From CAYYJS01 sp964472315 (lineage in GTDB: Bacteria; Verrucomicrobiota; Kiritimatiellia; UBA8416), in contig CAYYJS010000012.1 of NCBI GenBank assembly GCA_964472315.1, positions 1 through 64,000 of the forward strand: a stretch of 64,000 bases of DNA. The letters are read 5' to 3'. The notes below the pieces were generated by a model. The model was not told the origin of the DNA. It saw only the letters and a program-made list of their open reading frames with translations, and made no database searches. Below, piece after piece: positions 48,052 through 57,486 of this stretch. How positions within the stretch are numbered: the stretch's first letter is position 1; the number at the start of each line of letters is the position of its first letter. The position numbers and the translations under genes are program-made.

Positions 48052-49956
48052 ATGAACGAACCGAGACGAGAGCATCTGAATGTAGTTGGAACAGTGGCGG
48101 CCGCGGTGGTGTTTCTGGCCTGCGGTGCGGCGGGACCGGCGAGGGGGATCATCAACCCGCGGTTCACGCCTTCGGACCTGGTGCGCGCTTCGTCGCAAAT
48201 CTACGAACTCGAGCTGCGACTCCCCGAAGGCGATGCGCTTGAGGGTACGGTCACGGCCACGCTGAAGGGCGATGCGCCGGCGGAGAAGGCTATCGCGTTC
48301 GGTCTGACGGTGTCGGAAGAGCTGGCGCTCGAGGAGGTGGCCGCGGCCTTCGGGCCGCGCAAGCGGGCGGTGGGCGTCCTGCTGTTGTCGGCGGAGGGTG
48401 GCTCGGGAGATGCCCCGGCGGGTTTCCTGCAGATCAATACCCTCTGGTACACGGTGAACGGAGACGGTGCGCAACGCTGGCTGTCGCCGGACCGCCAGGA
48501 CATGTTCGCGGTGTGGGCGGGCACGGCGCGGATGCTGGCGGAAGCGGTTCGCTACGTGACCGCCGATCCGGCGGCGGCGTTCCCGGTGATGTCCCGGATC
48601 CGGTGGGATCGTGACGTTGCACTCGGCAACGTGGGCAAGGTGCGAGGATGCCTGCCGGTCGACTTCGGGGGCAAGCCGGGGCCGTGCGCCATCGTGTTCG
48701 GCGCCGACGGCGACCGGGTGTTCAAGCTGGGCGGTGCGGGCGCTCCGCCCGAGGACGTGACGAAGCATGTGAAACTCACGACGGCATCCGTCCTCGTCGC
48801 GCCCGGAGATTTCGACGGCGACGGGCGCACCGATCTGGTGTGTTGGGACGGCGCGAAGCTTCGGCTGGCGGTCCAGACGCCCGAGGGCGCTTTCGCGGAG
48901 CGAGCGGTGGCCGCGGCGATCGACGGCTGCCTGTCGCTCGATGCCGTGGACGCGGGAGGGGGGCCGGCAAGCGGATGCGTCGCCGGTACGCCGGGCGGAC
49001 CTGTGCTGCTGACGGCGGACGGCGAGCGGGGATTCGCGGCGCGGCCGCTGGCCGCGATCCCGGCGACGGGCGCCGCGGCGGACCTGGGGCAGGGCGGGGT
49101 CAGCGCCGTGGCCGACTTCGACGATGACGGGCGTGTCGATGTTCTCGCTTGCTTCGAGCGCGGGACCGCGCTCTATCCCGGGCGGCAGGAGGGCGGTTTC
49201 GGGGCGGCCATCGTCACGGCCACGCGACTTGTAAAGAGGCCGTCCTTGATTGTCTGCGGCGATTACGACGCGGATGGGAAGCTCGACGTAATCGTCGGCG
49301 GCGACGACGGTCTGGTTCTGCTGAGCCGGGGCGAGAGCGAACGACTGGTCGATTACACCCACGCGACCGGCGAGTTCACGTACCATGGGAACGCCAACCG
49401 TCGTCGGGTGGTGGCCGTTTCCGCCGCGGACATCAACAACGATGCCCGTCAGGGCGCGGCCGTCTTTTACGCCGAGGGCGTTCCGCTGGTATTCTTCAAC
49501 CGGGGATTCGCGTGTTTCGGGATGGCCCGCGAGTTGCACCTTGCGGGCGGCGAGATGGGCGGCGAGGTGCCCGGGATGGATGCGCGGGTGGAGTTGAAAG
49601 CATCGGGGGCCTTGCAGCGGGGGCAGGCATCCGGTATGTTCTGGGACCTTGATGGCGATTCCGTTCAGGACATGCTGGCGGTGACGCCGGATGGCGAGGC
49701 ATGGGCTCTGTTCGGCGGCGTCGGCGGTGATAGGCCGCTGGGCGTCATAATTGCCGCGCCGGCCGCGAAGGGACCCCTGACGGTTACCGTGTCCGACGCC
49801 CGGCGGCGGCTCGGCATGCACGTCGTGCGTCCGGGCGGGTCGGTTTTCGTGGGGCGCGAGCACCCAGGGCCGCTGACGCTCCGGTGGAAGGACGCTGACG
49901 GCAAACCGCATGAGAAGCGGGTGGTGGTCATGAAATCGGTGCGGGTGGATCTGTAG
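48052..49956 (+). CDS. Secreted FG-GAP/VCBS-repeat protein
   Basis: 634 residues from ATG 48052, preceded by GGGAG. After a signal peptide (GTVAAAVVFLACGAAGPARG) come FG-GAP-type repeats with Ca2+-binding Asp-rich loops: GDFDGDGRTDLV, ADFDDDGRVDVL, GDYDADGKLDVI, WDLDGDSVQDML. These build an integrin-like beta-propeller. The C-terminus (ARRRLGMHVVRPGGSVFVGR) resembles the ASPIC/UnbV-like tail found with such repeats. Probably a surface or extracellular binding protein. It follows the broken propeller gene by 13 bp in the same transcription unit. Confidence 0.78.
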   Translation: MNEPRREHLNVVGTVAAAVVFLACGAAGPARGIINPRFTPSDLVRASSQIYELELRLPEGDALEGTVTATLKGDAPAEKAIAFGLTVSEELALEEVAAAFGPRKRAVGVLLLSAEGGSGDAPAGFLQINTLWYTVNGDGAQRWLSPDRQDMFAVWAGTARMLAEAVRYVTADPAAAFPVMSRIRWDRDVALGNVGKVRGCLPVDFGGKPGPCAIVFGADGDRVFKLGGAGAPPEDVTKHVKLTTASVLVAPGDFDGDGRTDLVCWDGAKLRLAVQTPEGAFAERAVAAAIDGCLSLDAVDAGGGPASGCVAGTPGGPVLLTADGERGFAARPLAAIPATGAAADLGQGGVSAVADFDDDGRVDVLACFERGTALYPGRQEGGFGAAIVTATRLVKRPSLIVCGDYDADGKLDVIVGGDDGLVLLSRGESERLVDYTHATGEFTYHGNANRRRVVAVSAADINNDARQGAAVFYAEGVPLVFFNRGFACFGMARELHLAGGEMGGEVPGMDARVELKASGALQRGQASGMFWDLDGDSVQDMLAVTPDGEAWALFGGVGGDRPLGVIIAAPAAKGPLTVTVSDARRRLGMHVVRPGGSVFVGREHPGPLTLRWKDADGKPHEKRVVVMKSVRVDL

Positions 49957-49992
49957 TCGGTTTCGGCGGGCATGGGAGGAAGAACGGACAAC

Positions 49993-52356
49993 ATGCGGAA
50001 TATCGTCAGGAATGTGAGCATGTGGTCGGCGTTCGAATGGACCGCACTGGCGGCCGTCGTGGGGCTGGCCGTTCTGCCGTTCTCGTGCACGTCGCGTCGC
50101 AAGGGCGCGGACACCGTCGAACTGCGGTTCTGGGCCAGCACGAACCCCCGTAAGATCGAAGCTATCCGCCATGCCATGGCGGATTTCGAGGCCGCGCATC
50201 CGGGAGTCCGCGTCAAGTTGGAGCCGCTGACGGACAACTCTTCGAGCAAGGTGCTTTCCTCCATGCAGGCGGGCAACTGCGCGGACGTGCTGTGGGTGCA
50301 TTGGTCGGTGCTGCCTTCCTATGCCGCCAAGGGTGCCCTGTTGCCGCTGGAAGACTACTGCCGCGCCGATGGGTTTTCGCTGGAGGACTTCTTCTCGACC
50401 ATGGTCGAGGCATACCGGTACCGGGACCGGCTCTATGCCTTGCCGCACCAGGGCTCGACACAGATGCTCTTCTACAACAAGGATCTGTTCGACGCGGCGG
50501 GACTTGCCTATCCGGACGCGAACTGGACGCGCGACGATTTTCTCGCCGCCGCGCGTGCCCTTACGCTGCGCGACGAGGCTGGGCGCGTCCTGCAGGTCGG
50601 GTGTCTGCCGGGCGACTGGTCGTCGTGGGTCTGGTCGGCCGGCGGGGAAGTGGCCTCCGACGATCTGGCGCGGTTCCACTTCAGGGATCCGGCGACGGTG
50701 GACGGGCTGCGCTTCTACTTCGACCTGCGCAACCGATGGAAGGTTACGACGCGGGACATGACGTTGCGAGGGCAGGACCCGACGAAGGTGGACGCCTTCG
50801 CAAGCGGTCGGGTGGCCATGGAGATCACAGGCCCCTGGATGTTCGACGATTACGAACGCGAGGTCCGTTTTCCCTGGGGTGTGACCGTCTTCCCCAAGGG
50901 AACAGGCGGCCGACAGAGTCGCTTTGCCGGCGGCGGATATGCGGTATGGGCCGGCTCGCGGCATCCGCGGGAGGCATGGGAACTGGTTAAATACCTGACA
51001 AGCACGGAATGCGCCGAGAAGTACATCGAACTCTGGACCGAGGTGCCCGGTCGGCGCTCGGCCGCCTACGGCGCCTACAGGCGGCAGCCATTCCCGACCG
51101 GGGTGGACCCCGCGGTGGTGCTCGAGGCCGTGGATCCGCGCAGCTCGACCGTGCGCGTGGGGCCGCGTTCGGAGCGATGGTCCCTTCTCCACGACCTGGT
51201 CACCGAACAGTTGGAGCTGGCGATGCTGGGACATATCGATCTCGACGAGGCGCTCGCCCGGATCGAGGAGCGGGGGCATCGGCTCCTCGGCCATGGCGAG
51301 GCCGGCGGGGCGGCGGGGAGCTACCGCGTCACATGGATCGACTACGCCGGCACGGGACTCCTGTTGGGCGGGTTCGGTCTGCTGGTGTTCAGGCGCGGGC
51401 GCAAGGTTCTGAGCCGGGGGGGCGCCCGGATGGCGAAGTCGTCCAGGCATTCGCCGCTCGGGTATCTTTTCCTGACGCCCAACGTTGTCGGATTCATCGC
51501 CTTCATGCTCCTGCCGCTGTTGGTCTCGTTGTTGCTGGCGTTCACCGATTGGCAGATGCTGCGGCCGGGGATGAAGTTCGTCGGGTTCGCCAATTTCGCC
51601 AGGCTGCTCGGCTTTCACCAGGGGCCGGGCGGATGGGTCGCCAACGACCGCGCCTTCTGGCACTACCTGTACAACACCGGCTTTCTGATGTTAAGCATTC
51701 CGTTCTCGATGGCGGCGTCGCTGATCCTGGCGATGCTGGTCAACGAGAAGCTGCGCGGCGTCGTGGTCTTTCGCGCGCTCTACTACCTGCCGTCGATCTG
51801 CGGCGGCGTGGCGTTGTACATGCTCTGGCGCATGATGTACCACGCCGACTACGGACTGATCAATCGCATGCTCGCGGCCGTCGGAATCGAGGGGCCGAAC
51901 TGGTTGCAGTCGATCTCGTGGGCCAAACCGGCGTTGATGCTGATGGGCGTCTGGGCGGCGGCGGGCGGCGGCACCATGATCCTCTATCTCGCCGGTTTAC
52001 AGAACATCCCGCCCGAGCTCTACGAGGCCGCGCACATCGATGGCGCCTCGTGGTGGCATCGTTTCCGCCACGTCACCTGGCCCATGCTGGCGCCGACGAC
52101 CTTCTTCATCTTCACCATGGCGGTGATCGGCGGCTTCCAGGGTGGGTTCGAGTCCGCATTCGTCATGACCGGCGGCGGTCCGGCGGGGTCGACGACGACG
52201 GTCTCGTACTACATCTACAACACGGCCTACACCGGTGAGTTGCGGCTCGGGTACGGGTGCGCGATCGCGTGGGTGCTGTTCGCCCTCGTACTCGCGGTTA
52301 CGCTCCTGAACTGGCGCCAGGGCGGGCGGTCGGCCACGGAAGGATGGCAGCAATGA
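49993..52356 (+). CDS. ABC sugar transporter: solute-binding protein fused to MalF-type permease
   Basis: 787 residues. An N-terminal membrane anchor (FEWTALAAVVGLAVLPF) leads into a family 1 extracellular solute-binding domain (FWASTNPRKIEAIRHAMADF; GRVAMEITGPWMFDDY; KYLTSTECAEKYIE) to about residue 440. A second membrane segment (TGLLLGGFGLLVF) then connects to a MalF/UgpA-type permease with six helices and the EAA loop EAAHIDGASWWHRFRHVTWP, which contacts the ATPase. Normally these are two proteins. No ATPase gene is in the window, so a shared MsmK/UgpC-like ATPase is presumed. Start chosen at the second ATG, downstream of GGGAGGA; ATG 49972 is possible. Confidence 0.82.
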   Translation: MRNIVRNVSMWSAFEWTALAAVVGLAVLPFSCTSRRKGADTVELRFWASTNPRKIEAIRHAMADFEAAHPGVRVKLEPLTDNSSSKVLSSMQAGNCADVLWVHWSVLPSYAAKGALLPLEDYCRADGFSLEDFFSTMVEAYRYRDRLYALPHQGSTQMLFYNKDLFDAAGLAYPDANWTRDDFLAAARALTLRDEAGRVLQVGCLPGDWSSWVWSAGGEVASDDLARFHFRDPATVDGLRFYFDLRNRWKVTTRDMTLRGQDPTKVDAFASGRVAMEITGPWMFDDYEREVRFPWGVTVFPKGTGGRQSRFAGGGYAVWAGSRHPREAWELVKYLTSTECAEKYIELWTEVPGRRSAAYGAYRRQPFPTGVDPAVVLEAVDPRSSTVRVGPRSERWSLLHDLVTEQLELAMLGHIDLDEALARIEERGHRLLGHGEAGGAAGSYRVTWIDYAGTGLLLGGFGLLVFRRGRKVLSRGGARMAKSSRHSPLGYLFLTPNVVGFIAFMLLPLLVSLLLAFTDWQMLRPGMKFVGFANFARLLGFHQGPGGWVANDRAFWHYLYNTGFLMLSIPFSMAASLILAMLVNEKLRGVVVFRALYYLPSICGGVALYMLWRMMYHADYGLINRMLAAVGIEGPNWLQSISWAKPALMLMGVWAAAGGGTMILYLAGLQNIPPELYEAAHIDGASWWHRFRHVTWPMLAPTTFFIFTMAVIGGFQGGFESAFVMTGGGPAGSTTTVSYYIYNTAYTGELRLGYGCAIAWVLFALVLAVTLLNWRQGGRSATEGWQQ

Positions 52357-53270
52357 TGGTAACCGGATCTTGGGGGGCGCGACGGGCGCGGCTGTGGCTG
52401 GTGGCCGTTCTGCTGATGGCGGGCGCGGCGACGACGGTAATGCCGTTCGTGTGGATGCTGAGCACGTCGCTCAAGTCGCCCGAAGACCCGATCGCGGCCT
52501 TCCTGCCGGGCACGCCGACGTGGGCGAACTACCAGACGGTCTTCCGCCTGCTTCCGTTTGGCCGCTTCTATATCAACAGCATCGTCGTGACCGCCGTGGT
52601 CATCTTCGGGCAGGTGGCGACCAGCGCGCTGGCCGGCTACGCCTTCGCGCGGCTGGAGTTTCCCGGCCGCGACAAGCTGTTTTTCACGTATCTGGCCACC
52701 ATGATGGTGCCCGGCGCCGTCACCATGGTCCCGCAGTTCATGCTGTTGTCCGGCATGCCGGACTATCTCAACGCGTTGTTCGCCACGACATGGTTTACCG
52801 ACGAGCAGTATTTTCTTGGACGCTGGTTCGTGGGACGGGCGCTGGGAACGGATTCGTTCTTCGTCCTGATCGTGCCGGCGCTGTTCTCGCCGTACGGCAC
52901 GTTTCTGCTGCGCCAGTTCTTCCTCGGCATCCCGAAGGAGCTGGACGAGGCGGCGATGATCGACGGGTGCAGCCGGTTCCAGATATTCCGTTGGATCGTT
53001 CTGCCGCTGTCGAAACCGGCGCTGGCGACGCTGGCGACGTTTACGTTCATGGGGTCCTGGCGCAGCTTCCTGTGGCCGATGATCATGACCAATGCGGCCG
53101 AGATGCGGACGCTGCCCGTCGGCCTGACCGCCTTCATGACGGAGCACGGAACCGAGTGGCCGGTGATGATGGCCGGCGCCATGCTCATGGTCGCGCCGAT
53201 GATCCTGTTCTTTGTGTTGTGTCAGCGCTGGTTCGTGGAAGGCATCCAGCTCGGCGCGGTGAAGGGGTAG
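52353..53270 (+). CDS. ABC sugar transporter permease, MalG type
   Basis: 305 residues from ATG 52353, overlapping the fusion gene stop (ATGA), with GGAAGGA eight bases upstream. Six hydrophobic helices and the EAA loop EAAMIDGCSRFQIFRWIVLP are typical of the MalG/UgpE partner. A longer loop between helices 3 and 4 (ATTWFTDEQYFLGRWFVGRA) is unusual. It pairs with the fused permease to form the membrane channel. Oligosaccharides released by the surrounding enzymes are the likely cargo. Confidence 0.85.
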   Translation: MMVTGSWGARRARLWLVAVLLMAGAATTVMPFVWMLSTSLKSPEDPIAAFLPGTPTWANYQTVFRLLPFGRFYINSIVVTAVVIFGQVATSALAGYAFARLEFPGRDKLFFTYLATMMVPGAVTMVPQFMLLSGMPDYLNALFATTWFTDEQYFLGRWFVGRALGTDSFFVLIVPALFSPYGTFLLRQFFLGIPKELDEAAMIDGCSRFQIFRWIVLPLSKPALATLATFTFMGSWRSFLWPMIMTNAAEMRTLPVGLTAFMTEHGTEWPVMMAGAMLMVAPMILFFVLCQRWFVEGIQLGAVKG

Positions 53271-53301
53271 AAACCGAACCCTTGTCTTTGGAGCACGTGA
53301 A

Positions 53302-54588
53302 GTGAAAGTGGAGATGAAGGCGCAGGCGGGCATGCCGTGCACGGTATGGCCGCGCGTGGCGACGGCCGGCGAGACCGCGGAGGTTTGTGTCCGCGGACGC
53401 GGCGACGTATCGCTGCATCCGGAGCGCGAGTATTCGGTGCGGTTCTTCTCCAAGGTGGACCGAACGGACGACCGGACCGGTCCGGCGCGGACGGATGCCC
53501 ATGGTGTCCTGCGCGCGGGGCTGTCGTTCCGGGCGCGCGGCGAATACACGCTCGACGTGCGTGAGCCCGGCGAGGACAACACGGAGAAGAACAAGCAACC
53601 GCCGCTGCTGAGCGCGCAACTTTTCGCCGCAAGCCGCGAGATGGCGGGGTTGCGGCCCTTCAAGGGCGACGTGCACATGCACACGACCGGCTCCGACGGG
53701 AAGCACTCGGTGCGCGAGATGCTGCCGGCGGCCAGGTCGCGCGGCATGGACGTCGTCGCCATCACCGACCACGACAACCATGCGCCCTCGGTCGAAGGCG
53801 AGCGGGAAGCCGCCGCCTGGGGCGGCGAGTTGGTGGCGCTGCGCGGAGAAGAAATCACGATCCGCGAACGCGGCGGGCATGTGCTTGCGTTGAACACGCC
53901 GGCGCCCATCGGCACGCGTTGCCATGCCGACGCGACGATGGCCGCATACGCCGGTTTGGCGGCCGCGATGGGCGACCGTGCGTTGATCCCGCCGCTGACG
54001 CCCGGCGCCTATGCCTGTGCGCGGTGGGTGGTGGACGAGATCCATGCGGCCGGCGGCCTGGCGCTGATGGCGCACCCGTATTGGGAGGGCTCGCGCGGCA
54101 AGTTCTATCCGCCGCGCTGCGTCTTCGAGCAATTGCTTGCGGACGGACTGCTCGATGGCGTGGAACTGGTCGGCGGGTCGCCCGCCACGGAAGGCAATCT
54201 GTTGTGCGTGGCGCAGTACGCCGAACGGATGGCGCGCGGCGAACGCTGGGCGATCGTCGGCGGCGGCGATGCGCATGCCGCGGACGAGATCGGACGCGAA
54301 TTCACGATCGTCTTCGCGGAGGCCCTTTCCGCGGATGCGGTGGTGCGCGCGGTCCGGGAACGCCGATCCGTCGCCTGCGATGCCCGCATGGGGCCGGCGT
54401 CGGCGGTGTTCGGCCCCTTCGATCTGGTCGAATACGCCTACTTCCTGTTGCGCGAGTTTTTCCCCGAACACGATCGGCTTTGCGCCGCCCAGGCGTCGGA
54501 GTGGGCCAAGGGGCATGACGGTGCGGGCATCGCCGGGGAGCTGGCCACACTGCGAACACGCTTCTGGGAGGGCATGGCGGATGAATAG
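53302..54588 (+). CDS. PHP-domain metal-dependent phosphoesterase
   Basis: 428 residues from GTG 53302, eight bases after GGAG. An N-terminal ~110-residue beta-sandwich (AEVCVRGRGDVSLHPEREYS) precedes the PHP domain: FKGDVHMHTTGSDG, VVAITDHDNH, RGEEI, LMAHPYWEG and GGGDAHAAD hold the expected His and Asp ligands for three metals. PHP enzymes hydrolyse phosphate esters. Similar beta-sandwich PHP proteins occur in carbohydrate loci. No signal peptide is evident, so it probably acts in the cytoplasm on imported material. It is placed directly after the transporter. Confidence 0.8.
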   Translation: MKVEMKAQAGMPCTVWPRVATAGETAEVCVRGRGDVSLHPEREYSVRFFSKVDRTDDRTGPARTDAHGVLRAGLSFRARGEYTLDVREPGEDNTEKNKQPPLLSAQLFAASREMAGLRPFKGDVHMHTTGSDGKHSVREMLPAARSRGMDVVAITDHDNHAPSVEGEREAAAWGGELVALRGEEITIRERGGHVLALNTPAPIGTRCHADATMAAYAGLAAAMGDRALIPPLTPGAYACARWVVDEIHAAGGLALMAHPYWEGSRGKFYPPRCVFEQLLADGLLDGVELVGGSPATEGNLLCVAQYAERMARGERWAIVGGGDAHAADEIGREFTIVFAEALSADAVVRAVRERRSVACDARMGPASAVFGPFDLVEYAYFLLREFFPEHDRLCAAQASEWAKGHDGAGIAGELATLRTRFWEGMADE

Positions 54589-54674
54589 CACCAGGTTGTG
54601 CGAAACGGCGTCCCTTCGTTGCGACATCGCTGCTGCCCGCAATTTCGCGGGAAGTCTGCCGATCTCCAGGAATT

Positions 54675-54828
54675 CAACCCGTCACCCGCCACTCGACACC
54701 CGCCACTCGCCACTCGAAACTCGAAACTCGCCACCCGACACTCGCCACTCGAAACTCGACACCCGACACCCGCCACCCTCCACCCGACACATGCAACCTG
54801 CAACCTGAAACCTGAAACCTGAAACCCA
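54675..54828. repeat. CACCCGCCACTCG / AACCTGAAACC tandem repeat block
   Basis: About 150 bp of degenerate tandem units of 7-9 bp: CACCCGCCACTCGACACCCG, ACTCGAAACTCG, then AACCTGCAACCTGAAACCTG. They run right up to the ATG at 54829. The units are the inverse of those at 20945-20985, 24150-24185 and 23169-23199. No array with fixed spacers, so not CRISPR. No gene in 54589-54828. Confidence 0.7.
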
Positions 54829-57486
54829 ATGACTACTACGCTCGCCGTCATCCCCGTTCTAATCGGTCCGCTGCAGGTGCTGCTGGCGTTGCTCCCGGCC
54901 ATTCTGGCGGCGGTGGCCACCGTGGCGGCTTCGTTGCTGAAGCCGCGGACACTGCTGGCGATGCTGCGCCTGGCGTGGCGACTGAAGATGCAGCTTGCCG
55001 CCTTCGCGCTGTGCGTATGGGGCGCGGTCTGGGGCCTGCGGCAAGTGCGTCCTCACAGTCCCGGGGGGCACGGCGGGGCGGCCGTGCTTGACGGCGACTG
55101 GGCGATGTTCCGGGGCAATCCGCGGCGGACGGGGTTCGTTCCGTCCTCGCCTGTCGCGCCCGGCCCGACGCGCGGAGGCGTGGTGTGGCGGCGCGGTATC
55201 GACGGAGCGGTCTTCTACGCCTCGCCCGCCGTGGCGGGCAACCGACTCTATATCAGCTCATCGGAAGGCATCGGGCCGTTCGACCGGGAGGGTCGCGGGG
55301 CCATTTATGGCCTGGACACGGACACCGGGGCGCTGGTTTGGTCGTTTTCGCCACGCTTCGAGACGGGGGCGCGCCGGTACCGGGCCACGTTCTCCTCCCC
55401 GGTCGTCAAGGGCGGACGGCTTGTTTGCGGCGAGGGGCTGCACGAGACGAAGAACTGCCGCGTCATATGCCTGGACATCGCCGACGAGACGAACGTGAAG
55501 CTGGCCTGGAGCGTGGAGACCGACAACCACGTCGAATGCACCCCCATCGTCGGGACGGTGCGTATCGAAGGCGCTGACGGTGCGACGCGCACCGAGGATC
55601 GCGTGTTCGTCGGCAACGGCGACACCGGGGGCTACCTGTGCCTCGCGCTGGCCTCGGGCGAGGTGCTCTGGCATGTGCGCGGCGAGCGCTACCTGGATGC
55701 GGAGACGGCATTGCTGTATCACGACAACCGGGTCTACGCCGGGTTGGGCAACGATGGCAAGGCGCTGTGCGTTCTGGATGCCGTCACAGGCGCCGAGTTG
55801 GGCCGTGTCGAGACCGGGTATCCGGTGTTCAGTCCGCCCGCCATCGCGGAGGGGACGCTGTATGTCGGCATGGGCAACGGCGACTTTGTCTACCGGGCGT
55901 CCGAGCTGGGTCTGCCCGCGCAGGGCGAGGTGTGGGCCGTCGCTGTGACGGCCGGCGCCGACGGACGCCCCAGCCTCGATGTGCGCTGGAAAGTCCGGCT
56001 GAGCGAGACGGTGCTCGGCGCGGTGAGCGTCGGCGGCGAACGCGTCTGCTTCGCCACGGCGGATGGCACGGTCTGCAGCGTGGACCGCGCGACGGGCGGG
56101 GACCTCCGGCAATGGTCGTCGCACGGCGCCATCAAGTCGTCTCCGGCGGTGACCGAGTCGCACGTCTATGTGGTCACGGCGGACGGCAGGCTCTTCGCGT
56201 TGGACGCGGCGAACCTGGCGCCGGTGTGGGAATGCCGCGTCGGCGGCGGGGAGCAGAATTTCAGTTCGCCGGCCGTCGCGCGCGGCCGCGTGTATGTCGG
56301 CACCGCGCAGGATGGCATCGTCTGCGCGGGCGCGTCGACCGAACCGGGACCGGAAGTGTGGTCGGGCCGCCTTGGCGGCGCCGGGCAAGGTGGGAATCCG
56401 GGCGGCGCGTCGCTTCCGCGGGCCGGGCGACTCGGATGGAACTTTCCGTCCGCGTGCGCCGGCGAACCGGCCGTGGCGGCCATCACGGCGCCGGTGGCGG
56501 TCAGCGGCGGACGCCTCGTCGTGCCGATCGCGCGCCGGCATGACGGCGCACTGGAGCCCGGGTTGCTCTGCATCGCCCCGCGCGACCGCGCCGCGGCGCC
56601 GGCCGAACCGTTGTGGCAACTGCGGTTGACCAACGGCGTCCATCTCTCGCCGGCCGTGGTTGCCGCGACCGTCTTCGTCGTGGATGGCGTGCCCGGCGAC
56701 ACGGGCCGGCGTTTGCGGGCTGTCAATGGCGACGACGGGAGCGAGTTGTGGGCGCATGCCGTGGCGGACGAGGCGGCGGGCGCGTTCGTCGCGGCGGCCG
56801 ACGGGGTATGGACGGCGGACGCTTCGAATCGGCTGACGCGCCTGGATCTCGACGGAAAGATCCGTTGGGCGGCCGTTCTGCCGGGACGTATCGCACATGC
56901 GCCGACCGTGACGTCCAGCCTCGCGATTCAGCCGGTGGCGGAGCCGAACCGGGTGGTCGTGATGGACCGTGATTCCGGCCGCCGCCTGCTGGACGCGCCT
57001 CTCGGCGCGCCGCCGGTGGCGACGGCCTGCGCGGCCGGGCGCGTCGTCTACGTGCCGACTGCAGGAGGCGTGGCCGCGGTGGACCTGGTGACCGGTGGAA
57101 CGCCGGCGGGTTGGCGAGGCGTGCCGGCGGCGCCGACGACGGACCTCGTGCTCGCGGATCGTCACATTGCCTTCATCGATGCGGATGCGCGTCTGGTCGT
57201 GCTCGACGCCGATACGGGCATGCCTGTCGGCGATCCCGTCGCCGGGGCGGCGCCCGGTTCCGTACCGATGCCGGTCGCGGGGCCCGCGGGATTCCTGTAC
57301 GCCGACGCGGACGGCGCGTTGCGGCGCGTTCACCTGGGGCGCGACGGCGTCGGGACGCCCGCGCCCTGGATCGAAGATACGGCGGCGCTCGGTGGCGCGC
57401 CATGCAGTCCGCTCGTGCTTGCGGAGTCCGGAATCTACGCGGCGTGGCCGGGGTGGGGATTACTTCGATTGGAGGGCGCAAAGTGA
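54829..57486 (+). CDS. Membrane-anchored PQQ-like beta-propeller protein
   Basis: 885 residues. Two N-terminal hydrophobic segments (VLLALLPAILAAVATVAASL and MQLAAFALCVWGAVWGL) anchor it, with the propeller on the outer face. PQQ-like blades repeat AxDxxTGxxxW: YGLDTDTGALVWSF, CLALASGEVLWHV, CVLDAVTGAELGRV, FALDAANLAPVWEC, VNGDDGSELWAHA. It opens with DWAMFRGNPRRTG, the usual first blade. The ATG follows a repeat block without a recognisable ribosome site, so the start is less sure. It is coupled to the next gene by a GTGA overlap. Confidence 0.78.
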   Translation: MTTTLAVIPVLIGPLQVLLALLPAILAAVATVAASLLKPRTLLAMLRLAWRLKMQLAAFALCVWGAVWGLRQVRPHSPGGHGGAAVLDGDWAMFRGNPRRTGFVPSSPVAPGPTRGGVVWRRGIDGAVFYASPAVAGNRLYISSSEGIGPFDREGRGAIYGLDTDTGALVWSFSPRFETGARRYRATFSSPVVKGGRLVCGEGLHETKNCRVICLDIADETNVKLAWSVETDNHVECTPIVGTVRIEGADGATRTEDRVFVGNGDTGGYLCLALASGEVLWHVRGERYLDAETALLYHDNRVYAGLGNDGKALCVLDAVTGAELGRVETGYPVFSPPAIAEGTLYVGMGNGDFVYRASELGLPAQGEVWAVAVTAGADGRPSLDVRWKVRLSETVLGAVSVGGERVCFATADGTVCSVDRATGGDLRQWSSHGAIKSSPAVTESHVYVVTADGRLFALDAANLAPVWECRVGGGEQNFSSPAVARGRVYVGTAQDGIVCAGASTEPGPEVWSGRLGGAGQGGNPGGASLPRAGRLGWNFPSACAGEPAVAAITAPVAVSGGRLVVPIARRHDGALEPGLLCIAPRDRAAAPAEPLWQLRLTNGVHLSPAVVAATVFVVDGVPGDTGRRLRAVNGDDGSELWAHAVADEAAGAFVAAADGVWTADASNRLTRLDLDGKIRWAAVLPGRIAHAPTVTSSLAIQPVAEPNRVVVMDRDSGRRLLDAPLGAPPVATACAAGRVVYVPTAGGVAAVDLVTGGTPAGWRGVPAAPTTDLVLADRHIAFIDADARLVVLDADTGMPVGDPVAGAAPGSVPMPVAGPAGFLYADADGALRRVHLGRDGVGTPAPWIEDTAALGGAPCSPLVLAESGIYAAWPGWGLLRLEGAK

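Noticed and set aside
54675..54828. CRISPR-like array
   Set aside because: Units are 7-9 bp, degenerate and contiguous, with no unique spacers and no cas genes in the window.
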